Assembly: GCA_026122225.1 (NCBI GenBank)
Contig: JANEZZ010002357.1
Span: 372,001-436,000, forward strand
Length of the DNA: 64,000 bases
Source: Heloderma charlesbogerti
Lineage: Eukaryota; Chordata; Lepidosauria; Squamata; Helodermatidae
Direction of reading: 5' to 3'
Position 1 is the stretch's first letter. Each line of letters opens with the position of its first letter. The translations under genes were made by a program, and so were the position numbers. Of this stretch, positions 45,770 to 57,652 are shown one piece after another. The notes beneath the pieces are model-generated. The model did not search any database and was not told the origin of the DNA. It saw only the letters and a list, made by a program, of their open reading frames with translations.

Positions 45770-45905
45770 AAAGGTAGCTCTGTTGACTGTAAGAAAAATG
45801 CCAAAATCCATATTAGTGTAATATCTTTACTGGGCCAACTGAGAGATCACGAAACATGTGCAAGCTTTTGAGATCTCCAGAGATCTCTTCATCAGGCAAG
45901 ATGTT
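45770..45905. repeat. Interspersed repeat related to 37738-38085
   Basis: 'gtagctctgttgactgtaag', 'tgtaatatctttactgggccaac' and 'caagcttttgagatctccagagatctcttcatcaggcaag' are typical of a reptile repeat type. A second fragment, 'cagtctagtggcaccttaaagagttagcaaatttattt', lies at 46379-46425. Confidence 0.5.
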
Positions 45906-46059
45906 TATAAACAAGCAGGTTTGGCTGGGGGCAGGTGGGAAATAAGGAGAAAGGAGGAAGAAAACCCAACTTGATGGTAGTCACTGTAGTGTCTGCGTGT
46001 TCAGGGTCCCAAGATGAAGGGGGGAGGGGGTCTGCATACATTCAAATTAGGCACTGCAT

Positions 46060-46300
46060 GATTTATTTATTTATTTATTCAGTCTGTGAGTCATTTATTT
46101 CCAACTGTTTTCACCCAACTAGGATGCCCACAGTGGCTAACATATGCAATAGAAACATTGCTGATGAGTCTAGGCACTCCCTAGCTCATAATAAAATCCC
46201 TGTTTATTAATTTCCAACTATGCATGCCCTGCTTTTCCCTTCTAAAAGATCATCAAAGTGGCTAACAAAACTATTATTAGAAAGTTAAAAAGAGCAAAAT
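46060..46300 (-). mobile_element. Two L2-like 3'-tail fragments
   Basis: (ATTT)n at 46062-46078 followed by 'cacccaactaggatgcccacagtggctaac', and 'ctaaaagatcatcaaagtggctaac' near 46240, are diverged inverse L2-type ends. Confidence 0.45.
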
Positions 46301-46554
46301 AAAAACATATGAATGGCCACACACAGCACAGTACTTCGTTAAAAGAACAAAATGCCCATGTAAATAAAACCCACTGGAAACAGTCTAGTGGCACCTTAAA
46401 GAGTTAGCAAATTTATTTCAGAGGAAGCTGTCCTGAACTACTTCATGCAATTATAAATGTGTTAGTCATGTGTTGTTTCATCCTATTATAAGCATTATAA
46501 ACTAGCATGTAAGTTACATTTAGTTCTGTGTTTGCTCCAAGCTCAATAGCCCGA

Positions 46555-46740
46555 TTGATTGATAGAGTGATTGAGTGACTGACTGAAAGCATATATACAC
46601 TGGTGTTCCACCAAAAGGCTCCCAAAGCAGCTTAAAAATCAATAAAAACAAGGAGGTCCCTGCCCTCAGATTTTCAGTCTAAAAAAAGGACACAAAAGGA
46701 AGAAGGAATGGGGGGCCAAAAGGAAGAGAAGAGAATTCAG
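46555..46740 (-). mobile_element. L2-like LINE 3' end
   Basis: 'tatacactggtgttccaccaaaaggctcccaaagcagcttaaaaatcaataaaaacaaggaggtccctgccctcag' then 'ggacacaaaaggaagaaggaatggggg' is the inverse of a long L2-type tail and UTR. Confidence 0.62.
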
Positions 46741-46961
46741 TAACCAATTCTTAATGTTCTTTGGTCCTTATAATGACCAGCTTTAATGATATGTTTGGCT
46801 TTTATTTGATTAACTGTTGTATCTTCCCCATTCCAGAGGAAGAAAGGGTGGGGGATCCCACACTCTAGTTTCTGTTAAGAGGAAAGAGAAATCTAAAGCA
46901 ATGATCTCTTCCACAGAGCTAGGAGCAAAAGTTATGAAGCAAATTTCCCACCCAACCTGCT

Positions 46962-47110
46962 ATCTATCTATCTGTCTGTCTGTCTGTCTGTCTATCTATC
47001 CATCCATCCATACATCCATCCATCCATCCATCCATCCATCCATGCTATGTAATAGCCAAAGCCCTCTGGGGAGTTCACAAAAATTAAACCATAAAATATA
47101 AACATCATAC
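46962..47110 (-). mobile_element. L2-like tail with expanded tetranucleotide array
   Basis: A compound array of CTAT, CTGT and CATC units (46962-47043) directly abuts 'tgctatgtaatagccaaagccctctggggagttcac', an inverse L2-type 3' end. The array is thus probably a grown LINE tail. Confidence 0.7.
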
Positions 47111-49222
47111 AAAACATATAAAAACTTGAAAAGCTTAGAACAGAGTAAAATCAAAGTACAAACCAGAGTAGAAGCCAACAAGAATGTAAAGATCCCAAAA
47201 CACAACAATACATTCAAACCCAAATTGAAGGTTTAAAAAGTATGCAGGGAAAAAGGGTTTTAAACCGACACAGAAAACACCATAATGCGAGCCTCTCGGG
47301 GGGGGGGGGGGCATTTCACAATCGGGGCTGCCACTGAAAAGGTGCTCTCCTTAGTATCCTTTCTGCTATCAGGAAGCCAAAGAAGAATTCCATTCATTTA
47401 TTTTTATGAAACCCTGATATTCTAACACTGGTTTGGCAACAGCATGTACAGGCGTTCAAATCACACTTTTGTTGGACTGGGTAAACTCAAGGACCTGCTA
47501 CAGCAATTATTATAAAAACAGTAAGAGACTCCCAACCACCACCTATGTAGCAAACAGAAAGATCAGTTTAGTTACAAAGGCAAAAGCCCAATTAGTTTTC
47601 AGAGGGTGTTCACATAATCCACACTTTCAACCATACTTCTGATTTTAATGTATTTAATTCAATATTTATGCTAATGAGTACCTACTTTCTCAGCAGGTAT
47701 ATCACTGTATATCAGATGTGTTTCCAATACCGGAACTTATTTAATTTTTCCAGTTCAAAGCAATGGCCTAATTGTTACTTGATTATAACTGGTATGTATT
47801 TTTGTCACCTTTTTATTCGAAAAAGCCTGCCCCTGCCTGACTGCCAGAGCAGATAAAGCTGTAACAGAATCAAGAAATCCCACAACCAGACACAATCAGG
47901 TGTTTTTTAAACCCAATTACTGGTTACTTCCTCTGATGCAACACAGCTTTATGGCTTGGACCAATAAAATATTGTCTCATTGGCTGCCCTATCAGTGCTT
48001 TCAGCCATAGCTCCCTTGGTGCGACTCTTAGCAAAAGAAGCAGAAAAAGACAGGAAACTTTTTAAATCTTCCCCAACCTATTTCTAGCATATTTCTAGTA
48101 CTTTAATGCAATTCTGAAAACAAGAATTACACTTGATTAGATTACCCTGTAATTCCTCACCATTAAAGCAGAAGTTTAAAAGAGTCACCCACGTGTTACC
48201 CAATTCAGTCAACTGGGAGAAGTAACTATTTTTGACAGATGAGTAAATTGTCATTAGGTATTTTCCCCATATAGTTAAACCTGAGAGATTAGACTCTTGT
48301 GACTGGGTTCATAAATTTCCATGACACAATGGCAAAGCTGAATGAATTCTTTAAAGGAAGAGAGCTTTATTATATTTTAAAATTGTGCACAGTATGTCAT
48401 GAGATGTTAAGACCTGCCACTTTCCCTTAAACATGTGATCAGAAAAAGAAGCTGAAGGCTCTGCAAAAAGCTAAGGAAACAGATTTCAACACAGTTTGGA
48501 TTCCAGCTTTATCTCTGCTGTTGACTCTTGGTCTACACCAGGGACTACTTCTACTGTCACAGAATAGAACCCAACCCCCATGTTTGGAGCATCTTCACAA
48601 CCCCAATTGTTTCTGCTGTGACACCATTTTGGGAGGGGGTCCAAATAGGTCTATCTTTTTCCCCTAAGGAAAAATGAGTCATATAACCAATCAGATTTCA
48701 GGGCAAATAAAGCTAAATCAGAGGGAGGGCAGTCATTGCTCTTAATTAGCTTCACTTGCCCTCATTGACATTGGCAAGTAGCTAGCTATGTAATGGTTCA
48801 CATTTTTACGGGACGAGAAATATCCCACCATTACCACTTTTTAAGACACAAAAGAATTACCCTAAATTGGTCTTTTGGTGGCTTGAAACAGCTTTGGTGA
48901 AGAGACATTCCATCCTCCTTTCAGCTCAGCTGTAGCTCTTATATTTTGTTCTCCTTGTTAACATACAACAACCTGTTCAGTTACCGTTGTTTTCCATCTC
49001 TATGTTGTTCTCTTTCTCTTCCCTGCTTGGTGGAAGTCCAGGGCGGCCTTTAGAGGGTCAACTTCCTTTGTAATAGAGAATACCAGATAGTTGCAGTACA
49101 CCTTTGTAGCAACCTGTTTATTTATGAACAAACAAGTTGAGATGGTATTATTGGTGTGCAGAAACAAGCATGTATGCAGTCTTTGGCCTGACCCATGTTA
49201 GGAACCTGAACAAGTCAAAGAC
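47111..49222. other. Unassigned AT-rich stretch
   Basis: About 2.1 kb with no recognised repeat or exon, apart from a G run at 47299-47310. Confidence 0.4.
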
Positions 49223-49244
49223 TAAGGGCTTTTCTACATGAGGC

Positions 49245-51962
49245 AGGCATGGGCGAATTTAATTCAGGTGACCATCATATCTACTATTGTGGGCAAGAAT
49301 CCCTTAGAAGAAATGGAGTAGCTCTCATAGTCAACAAAAGGGTGGGAAAAGCAGTACTGGGGTACAATCTTAAAAATGATAGAATGATCTCAGTACGAAT
49401 CCAAGGCAAACCATTCAACATCACAGTAATTCAAGTCTATGCCCCAACCACTGAGGCCGAAGAAGCTGAAGTTGATCAGTTCTATGAAGACCTACAACAC
49501 CTTCTAGAACTAACACCAAAAAAAGATGTCCTCTTCATCATAGGGGATTTGAATGCTAAAGTAGGAAATCAAGAAATCACCGGGATAACAGGCAGGCATG
49601 GCCTTGGTGTACAAAATGAAGCAGGACAAAAGCTAATAGAGTTTTGCCAAGAGAACATGCTGATCATAGCAAACACTCTTTTCCAACAGCACAAGAGGCG
49701 ACTCTACACATGGACGTCACCAGATGGTCAATATCGAAATCAGATTGATTATGTCCTTTGCAGCCAAAGATGGAGAAGCTCCATACAGTCAGTCAAAACA
49801 AGACCTGGAGCTGACTGTGGCTCAGATCATGAGCTGCTTCTTGCAAAATTTCGGCTTAAATTGAAGAACGTCGGGAAAACCACTAAACCGTTCAGGTATG
49901 ACCTAAATCATATCCCTGATGAATATACACTGGAGGTGAGGAATAGATTTCAGGGATTAGACCTGATAGACAGAGTGCCTGAGGAACTATGGACGGAGGT
50001 CCGTAACATTGTTCAGGAGGCAGCAACGAAATCCGTCCCAAAGAAAAAGAAATGCAAGAAAGCCAAGTGGCTGTCTGATGAGGCTTTACAAGTAGCTCAT
50101 GAAAGAAGGGAAGCGAAAAGCAAGGGAGAAAGGGGAAGATATACCCAACTGAATGCAGAGTTCCAGAGAATAGCAAGGAGAGACAAGAAGGCCTTCTTAA
50201 ATGAACAATGCAAAGAAATTGAGGAAAACAACAGAATGGGAAAGACTAGAGATCTCTTCAAGAAAATTGGAAATCTCAAGGGAACGTTTTGTGCAAAGAC
50301 GGGCATGATAAAGGACAAAGAAGGCAGGGACCTAACAGAAGCAGATGAGATTAAGAAGAGGTGGCAAGAATACACAGAAGAACTATAAAGGAAAGATCTG
50401 AATGTCCCTGATAGCCATGATAGTGCGGTCACTGAACTTGAGCCGGACATCCTAGAGAGTGAAGTCAAGTGGGCCTTAGGAAGCATTAGTAACAACAAAG
50501 CTAGCGGAGATGACAGTATTCCAGCCGAGCTATTTAAAATCCTAAAAGATGATGCTGTTAAAGTGCTGCATTCAATATGCCAACAAATCTGGAACACTCA
50601 ACAGTGGCCACAAGACTGGAAAAGGTCAGTTTACATTCCAATTCCAAAGAAGGGCAACGCCAAAGAGTGTTCAAACTACCGCACAATTGCGCTCATTTCA
50701 CATGCCAGCAAGGTGATGCTCAAAATCCTACAAGCTAGGCTTCAGCAGTATGCGAACCGAGAACTACCGGAAGTACAAGCTGGGTTTAGAAGAGGCAGAG
50801 GAACGAGAGATCAAATCGCCAACATTTGCTGCATCATGGAGAAAGCAAGAGAATTCCAGAAAAACGTCTATTTCTGCTTCATTGACTACGCTAAAGCCTT
50901 TGATTGTGTGGATCACAACAAACTGTGGCAAATTCTGAAAGTGATGGGAGTACCAGACCACCTTACCTGTCTCCTGAGAAACCTGTACGAGGGTCAAGAA
51001 GCAACAGTAAGAACCAGACATGGAACAACCGATTGGTTCAAAATTGGGAAAGGAGTACGACAAGGCTGCATATTGTCACCCTGCTTATTTAACTTATATG
51101 CAGAGTACATCATGAGAAATGCCGGGTTGGATGAATCAGAGGTCGGAATTAAGATTGCCGGGAGAATTATCAACAACCTCCGATATGCAGACGATACCAC
51201 CCTAATGGCAGAAAGCGAAGAGAATCTCAAGAGCCTCTTGTTGAGGGTGAAAGAGGAGAGTGCAAAAGCTGGTTTGAAACTCAACATTAAAAAAACTAAG
51301 ATCATGTCATCTGGCCCCATCACTTCCTGGCATATAGAAGGGGAAGAAATGGAAACAGTGACAGATTTTACTTTCTTGGGCTCCAAGATCACCGCAGATG
51401 GTGACTGTAGCCATGAAATTAAAAGACGCTTGCTCCTTGGGAGGAAAGCTATGGCAAACCTAGACAGCATAGTAAGAAGCAGAGACATCACCTTGCCGAC
51501 AAAGGTCCGTCTAATCAAAGCTATGGTTTTCCCAGTAGTAATGTATGGCTGTGAGAGCTGGACTATAAGGAAGGCTGAGCGCCGAAGAATTGATGCTTTC
51601 GAACTGTGGTGCTGGAGAAGACTCTTACGAGTCCCCTGGACTGCAAGGAGGTCAAATCAGTCCATCCTAAAGGAAATCAACCCTGACTGCTCATTGGAAG
51701 GACAGATAATGAAGCTGAAGCTCCAATATTTTGGCCACCTAATGCGAAGAGAAAACTCTCTGGAAAAGACCCTGATGCTGGGAAAGACTGAGGGCAAAAG
51801 GAGAAGGGGACGGCAGAGGATGAGATGGCTAGATAGCATCACGGATGCAATGAATATGAACTTGAGCACGCTCCGGGAGAGAGCGCAGGACAGGAAGGCC
51901 TGGCGTGCTATGGTCCATGGGGTCACGAAGAGTCGGACACGACTGAACGACTGAACAACAAC
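49245..51962 (+). mobile_element. BovB LINE, 2.7 kb, nearly intact except 5' truncation and one stop
   Basis: Starts inside the endonuclease domain of ORF2 (GMGEFNSGDHHIYYCG region) and runs to the full BovB 3' end with ACA repeats. It lies within the MITE at 49223-52276. I see no target duplication: the sequence after the tail ('atccttccatactcc') is not repeated on the left. The coding frame is unshifted throughout, which together with the single stop suggests a young copy compared with the one at 1-1164. Confidence 0.94.
49249..51954 (+). pseudogene. BovB ORF2: endonuclease-reverse transcriptase with one premature stop
   Basis: One frame spans 901 codons, with a single TAA at 50386-50388, where the family has a Tyr codon after QEYTEEL. 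Upstream part (379 codons): endonuclease boxes IIGDLNAKVGN, QIDYVLC and GSDHELL are present, but the N-terminal ~50-60 residues with the first catalytic Asn/Glu boxes are missing. Downstream part (from 50563; frame already open from 50389): RT motif A FCFIDYAKAFD at residues 104-114, motif B GVRQGCILSP at 164-173, YADD at 208-211 (nt 51184-51195), and a basic C-terminal end ending SRTRLND. In a complete element the protein nicks DNA and reverse-transcribes its RNA. This copy cannot make a full protein, though the RT half is intact as sequence. Confidence 0.92.
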
Positions 51963-52566
51963 ATCCTTCCATACTCCTGGTTGTTTATGGGTTCTTTAGA
52001 TGACATTGTGACCCTCTAGTTTGGCTTCTGTGGCTAACCAGCACTTTCTGAGAGGTTTTTAAGAGCAGGGAAAATGCAGCATTTAATTGTGAAAGTGAAA
52101 GAAAGCGTGTGTATTTATGCTATTCTGCTATACCACAGTGCCACCTAGAGGTTATGTAGTGAAAAAGCAGGAAAGGAAATGCTCATGTAGTGCTTGGATC
52201 TCAATTCTGCAACAAAACTGAAAATAGATAAAGAGGATTAACAGCCATTTAACGGCCTCATGTAGAAAAGCTCTTAGAATTCTTTAGTATGAAAAGGTAA
52301 ACCCGCATGTACTGTATTTGACCCATCATCAATGAAAAAATAGGACATGAAATCTACCCAGTAGTGGACAGCATCCTGCAAAGATATGATGCAGAGGAGA
52401 TGGAGCAACAAGATGTGGAAGCCCCGCCCCCCTTGACATATGTAAACTGGACATGGACTGGGAAGAGGCATTTGCACTAGTAAACAGGAAAACAGAATGT
52501 GTAGGAATCCCTCATTTACACAGTTTAAAGCAGCCTCAGATTGGGAAGAGGTGAGATTTGCAGTGG

Positions 52567-52568
<2 letters not shown>

Positions 52569-52641
<73 letters not shown>
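52569..52641. repeat. (CA)n(TA)n compound microsatellite
   Basis: About 15 CA units followed by 'tacata' and about 17 TA units. Confidence 0.95.
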
Positions 52642-52643
<2 letters not shown>

Positions 52644-53820
52644 CTTATAGAATTCAGAATGTATTTATTACTTTAAACATCCTTCCTTAGTAGACTATAA
52701 TAATTCTGGATCTCATTCAATGGAGATGAAATCAGCCTGAAATTTTCTACTGATCCAAATCTAATTCCTTAAAAAAAAAATACACCAAAACAACAACACA
52801 CAAAACCTCGTGGACATGATCTTATAAAAAACTTTCCTTTTGTCTAACACACAGAAAATCCCTGAGCCTTAGACCAGACATCTGTATGAAAACTTTCAGG
52901 CTTCCTCTAAAAGTGATCACACCACATTATTTATACAACAATGGTATTACATTCTTTTCACTAGTGAGAACAAAAGCATAGGCAAGTATACTGTCCTTCA
53001 TAGAATGCAGGAACATATTGAATATTTATTCATGTATCCCCCTCCCTATATCTTTAGTGAGTATAATCATTTGAAAATCAGCCTTCACTTATTAATCACC
53101 AGAGCACATCCAACAAAAGTTACCGATGCAGGGACTGTCTTATGGGCAGTATACCAGACTTTGACAAAGCACTAAAGAAAGAAATCATTAGTCTCCCAGA
53201 GCTATAAATCTAGGATGTCCAATTTTCAAACCACTGACAAAGTATCTCCATAAAAATGACTAAATTTCTCAGATAGCAAATGCTCTGAAGATGCAAGCAT
53301 GGTAAAGCCATAAGATTCATAACAGACCTCCACCCCTTCCAAGTATTGCTTTGCTTTGTGATTTACTGTGAAATCTTAAGCAAAATTGTTGTCTCTTGGG
53401 CTGAAATGATTGTTCCAGTCTAAACCAGACTGCAAGGTTTATGGAGCAAGCAACCGAGATGTCTGCCTCTCTGCTAGAAAAACCAGTTCCTGGAAGGAAG
53501 CTATTTCCTAAAAAAAACCCAAAATATCCAGCCTATCCATAGGTAAGCTAGCTCTATTAAAAATGAACCACACACACACACACACGCACACTTTAAAATT
53601 TAATCCATTAGAAGAATCCCTTGCTCCCCAATGACCACTAAACATTTGTGGGAATTTTTGTAAGTTCTTTTTTTCTTTTGCTTCCAGATGATACTTAGTT
53701 CTGGTTCTGTCAGACCCCAAGGAGGTTCTGAAGTTAGCAAGTGGCCAGGAATACCATAAAGCACATTCAGACTTGTCACATGAATTTACCATGGCAAACT
53801 GTATGAAATAACCATGTCTT
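52642..53820. other. Unassigned stretch
   Basis: No element or exon recognised; a short CA run at 53570-53590. Confidence 0.35.
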
Positions 53821-53998
53821 TCATAGAATCATAGAATAATAGGGTTGGAAGGGGCCTATAAGACCATCGAGTCCAACCTCCTGCTTAATCCAAGAATCCA
53901 AGTCAAAGCATCCCTGACAGACAGCTGTCCGGCTTCATTGTGAATGCCTCCAGTGTGGGAGAGCCCACCACCTCCCTGGGTAGCCTGTTTCATGTGGC
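53821..53998 (-). mobile_element. CR1 LINE 3' end
   Basis: 'tcatagaatcatagaataatagggttggaaggggcctataagaccatcgagtccaacc' is the inverse CR1 terminus, followed by inverse UTR sequence ('gacagacagctgtccggcttc', 'gagagcccaccacctccctgggtagcctgttt'). Longer and cleaner than the copy at 32776. Confidence 0.9.
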
Positions 53999-54216
53999 AA
54001 ACACATGAAACAGGCAAACTGCAGAGCAAAATCAAGTTGGACAGACAGTTGTCAAGTAGATTTTCAGTTTTAGATTAGAAGATGGGTCAGTCGAACACAG
54101 TTAGCTCTGTGACAGTAGAAGAGGGAAGGGTAAACCTCTTCCCCCACCACTTCCTTAGGGGGGTGGGAAATCCTTACTCTGGCTTATTCGATGTCTAAGA
54201 TGTTGCAGCTGCCCTT

Positions 54217-55246
54217 GGCCCAATCTATATGGAAATAGTTTCAGAAGCATTTTCTGGTTATATCTGGATTTTCATGAAATCACTTTGGTCTGTTAGCAGC
54301 ACATGAAGCAAGAAAACCAGAGCATAAGATAGCTAAAAACCTGCTTTCATGGGTCAAACAGCATTTGAAGCTACCATACTGTGGGATTGAGTGGGAAGAG
54401 TCCAGCAAGTAGAACTCAACGTCATCAACCATACAGGTGCTGCTCAGCAAATGAGAGATGCTTGTTCCCCACCCCTTTCAATGCTCCCCTGCTCAGGGAA
54501 GTCTAATGGAAGAGATGAATTTGTTCACCCCACACCTCTGCCCTCATATCCACCAGGACTGCGAAGCAGAAATATTGAAGCCCTGCCCACTGCATTATAG
54601 CATGCTAATGAGACCTTGCACAATTATGATATTATAGGACTGTGAATCAGCGGTATTGTAGCCCTGCTCCCATTGTGAGTTACTGCCCCAGTACAATTCA
54701 ATTTTGACTGTCAAGCTAATGCAACACTGCACAATTGTGTGATTACAAGACTGTGAAGTAGCATTGTTGTAGCACAAAGTAAAAATAAACAGGAAAGGCC
54801 AGCAGCCAAATAGCGCTACTGCATAATAGTGCTAAGTGGGAAGAGAAGCCTGTGTCCAAACAGGAAAGGCCAGCAGCCAAATAGCGCTACTGCATAATAG
54901 CGCTAAGTGGGAAGAGAAGCCTGTGTCCAAACTGGCTACTGCCAAGCGGGGGGAGGAATGGGGGGGAAGGGATAGCCCCACCCCTTCACCAGGTCACAGC
55001 CAGATCAGAGACACACCCCTAGGCATGCCCAATATGCGGGATTTAATTTGGGGAAACAGGGCACACTGCAGCGGAACTGCGTGGGAACCACGTTTAAGGA
55101 AAAAAGACACACTAAAAGGTCTGTGTGAAAATGTGCCTTTTTGAGGAAAGCTGCACAGTTGCTGCGGGGTGGTGACAATGTCATGTGTCGTGAATGACCC
55201 TGATGTGCTCTTGCTCTGCACTAAATCACCTGTGTAGATTGGGCCC
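54217..55246. mobile_element. 1-kb MITE-like element with GGCCCAATCTA ends
   Basis: Left GGCCCAATCTATATGG and right, inverted, GGGCCCAATCTACACAGG are matching termini. The interior has repeated 'aagccctgcccactg'/'tagccctgctcccattg' and 'tgcacaattatgatattataggactgtgaa'/'tgcacaattgtgtgattacaagactgtgaag' direct repeats, then a 71-bp tandem duplication. No conserved coding. Flanking 8-mers are not identical. Confidence 0.6.
54788..54929. repeat. 71-bp tandem duplication
   Basis: Two consecutive copies (54788-54858, 54859-54929) of a unit running from 'aacaggaaaggccagcagcc' to 'gaagcctgtgtccaa'. I see one substitution (agtgctaag versus agcgctaag), so the duplication is recent. Confidence 0.93.
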
Positions 55247-55757
55247 TTGTTTAGGAAAAGCACCATATGGAGACTTTATTTTCATTGCCTATATAAGACT
55301 GCCAAAGCTTTCAGATACCAAAGCATTCCTTGATGTAATGTACCATGATTTTACAATATTTCTCATCTCAATTAATGGGAAGCACACTTCATTTTTTTGC
55401 TTTGCTTGTCCAGCTCTGAGCGATCACTGTTTATTAAGCCAATTTTCTTTTAATGGATCGTAAGAGACATGACAAAACAAGGTAATGTTGCCTAATCACT
55501 GGAATGTCATCAGGATGGCTCAGAATCTCTCCTTAGCCTTCAGGAGATGAAGCAGAGAATGGTAGGCAAGAACATAGAGAACAGAGAAAGGCAGGCAAGA
55601 ACATGGAGAGCTTTTAGTTGGAGTCAGTGCAGCTTTGGGGGCATGGCATCAGTCCTTCTCTGGGAACGATGCAGAGTTGTACTGTCTGCTATAGGAGTGT
55701 ATTCTCTTCCATGCTTCTCTGCTTGAATATGTGTAAATAAAACAAATAGTACAAAGA
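55247..55757. other. Unassigned stretch
   Basis: A short direct repeat (aggcaagaacat...gagaac) occurs at 55563-55605. Nothing else recognised. Confidence 0.35.
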
Positions 55758-55895
55758 CCATTCTGGGTTTCAGTCAGAACCAGCCAGAACTCTAAAGGAG
55801 CTATCCAAAGTTCTGAATCCATTTTGGGGATAGGGTTCAGCACTTTGGATAGCCCGTTTAGAGTTCTGGCTCATTTTGAGTGAAACCCAGAATGG
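55758..55895. repeat. Long hairpin: 63-bp arms, 12-bp loop
   Basis: Arm 55758-55820 and arm 55833-55895 are inverse complements at about 55 of 63 positions, with shared blocks CCATTCTGGGTTTCA, AGCCAGAACTCTAAA and GCTATCCAAAGT. It may be a whole palindromic MITE of about 138 bp. No target duplication is obvious. Confidence 0.88.
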
Positions 55896-56699
55896 ATCCC
55901 CAGCCCCACCAAAATTGGAGCCACCAGCCTCCACTGACAAAGATACCATAAGCCTTTCAGTGCTTAAACCATCAAGGATGCAGGATGCAATTCAATTCAC
56001 ATCATAGACAATTCAACGCACATTATAGACATTTTCCAAAGTTGCCTCCTATCCATAAGCCTTCTTCTTTGAACTTGTGTTTGGGACCCAAGCTTCAGTC
56101 AGTCATTGTGGAACCTTGCTACAACCAAACCTGATGGAATTTCATTTTGTTTGGATTTTGCTTTTTATCTGTTTGTTCCTTCTGTAACCCACTTCAAGCA
56201 TTATTCCTATTTTTTTTAAAAAAATAATCCTTACATTATTGTTCGTTTTCTAAATATGTTCCCCTGATAAAGAGCTGAATGTAGCTCAACACGCATTGGA
56301 CTTCTTTATGCTATATTTCCTAATAACTCTTCCTTTGAAAATGGTATTTTCAGCTAAATTTTCAGCAGGCATAAGAAAATTACAACACGTGTATTTTTAA
56401 AAGGAATACAAAAGTACCATTATTGTCAGCTATTTTCTTAAGTATAGCTCCTTTGATCACGTTTGTCTTTTAGTATGCTATGTTTGATTAAATTAGCTAG
56501 GATTTCATCTCAGGGGTCATTCAAAGGCATTGCTGGCATGGACATGAATGAAAGGTATATCAATCATGTGTTTTACCTATATAACCACAAGGGGATCTAC
56601 TACCACTAACACTGTGCATGTCATGAAATTGGCTCCGGTTTGCCCCATTCCAGAAGGATGTCAAGCCATGACAAACCACAGTGTTTGGTGTGTGTGTGT
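55896..56699. other. Unassigned stretch
   Basis: No element recognised. 'cctgataaagagctgaatgtagctcaacacgcattgg' (56265-56300) resembles reptile repeat-tail wording but cannot be delimited. Confidence 0.3.
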
Positions 56700-56759
56700 T
56701 TTACATAGGTGAAATATGTATTTATTTATACAAAATTAATAAATAGTTATATAAATAGT

Positions 56760-56805
<46 letters not shown>

Positions 56806-56910
56806 ATCTATCTCACAGTGGCTAACAAATAAAACCAAGCATGAAATACAATAAAAAACCAAATAAAAACCAGAAAAATACAGTATAATAATAAAAAAAA
56901 AGAAACAGGT
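56700..56910 (-). mobile_element. L2-like 3' tail with (CTAT)n array
   Basis: About eleven CTAT units (56760-56805) are followed by 'tcacagtggctaacaaataaaaccaagcatgaaatacaataaaaaacc', an inverse L2-type tail like the ones at 46060-46300. Confidence 0.55.
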
Positions 56911-56944
56911 GCAGCAGATGAAACGATGCAATGGTTAAAATCTT

Positions 56945-57236
56945 ATTATTTTTATTAATTATTATTATTTATTACATTTATATCCCACCTTTTTTCCTCC
57001 TTAAGGAACCCCAGGTGGCGTACATAATCCTCCTCCTCTCCATTTTATCCTCATAACAACAACCTTGTGAGGTAGGTTGGGCTGAGAGTTGGTGACTGGC
57101 CCAGAGTCACCCAGTGAGCTTCATGGCCGAGTGGGGACTAGAACCCAGATTCCCCAGCTCCCAGTCCAAATCCCACTCCCAACTCCCACTCCAACTCCCA
57201 GTCCAGCACTCTAGCCCCTACACCACACTGGCTCTT
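56945..57236 (-). mobile_element. tRNA-derived SINE with minisatellite between promoter boxes
   Basis: On the minus strand: head with A-box-like 'gtgtaggggctagagtg', B-box-like 'gggttctagtccccactc', body 'catgaagctcactgggtgactctgggccagtcac' and 'caaggttgttgttatgaggataaaatgg', then an L2-like tail ending 'gtgggatataaatgtaataaataataa'. Between the boxes is an expanded run of 'ggactgggagttgg'-like units (57160-57210). Same family as the split SINE at 23964. Confidence 0.82.
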
Positions 57237-57652
57237 CTATATCTTCTATATCCAATAATATCTTAGATATCCAATCACCCACCAGAACAGGAGGTTCTTT
57301 GCCATCCAGTGAAACCCCAAACTTCCTGGGGTGAAAAATTCCGCAATGAAAATCCCCAAACCTCACTTCTTGGCCATTCCCCAATCCTGAGGGTGTCATC
57401 CATTCATCATTCACCCTTAAGCCTTGTAAGAGACCCAATGGGGTGCCTTGCACTCTCCTCCACCTTTCTGACAGCCATATTAACTCGCCATTCTATCCAC
57501 CTTGTCTCCTCCCACCACACACTTCTGAGAAAACATGGGACCCCAGCTTCTGGCAGGCTGATACAATTAGACCTACAATAAGACCACCACCTGACTCCTT
57601 AGTGACCCAGACTTCCTTCCCTCTCTATAACATCATATTCTGAGATCGGTCT
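57237..57652. other. Unassigned stretch
   Basis: No element recognised. Confidence 0.3.

Larger units (their letters stand above)
49223..52276. mobile_element. hAT-like MITE split by a BovB LINE
   Basis: The left terminus at 49223-49244 (starting TAAGGGCTTTTCTACATGAG) and the right terminus at 52255-52276 are inverse complements at 21 of 22 positions. Interior words after the BovB, 'gggttctttagatgacattgtgacc' and 'ccacagtgccacctagaggttatgtagtg', match the MITEs at 17895-18668. Without the BovB the MITE is about 335 bp. Only the terminal repeat survives left of the BovB. No identical flanking 8-mers were found. Confidence 0.82.

Noticed and set aside
54788..54929. CRISPR-like repeat array
   Set aside because: Only two adjacent units without spacers, in an animal genome; it is a tandem duplication.
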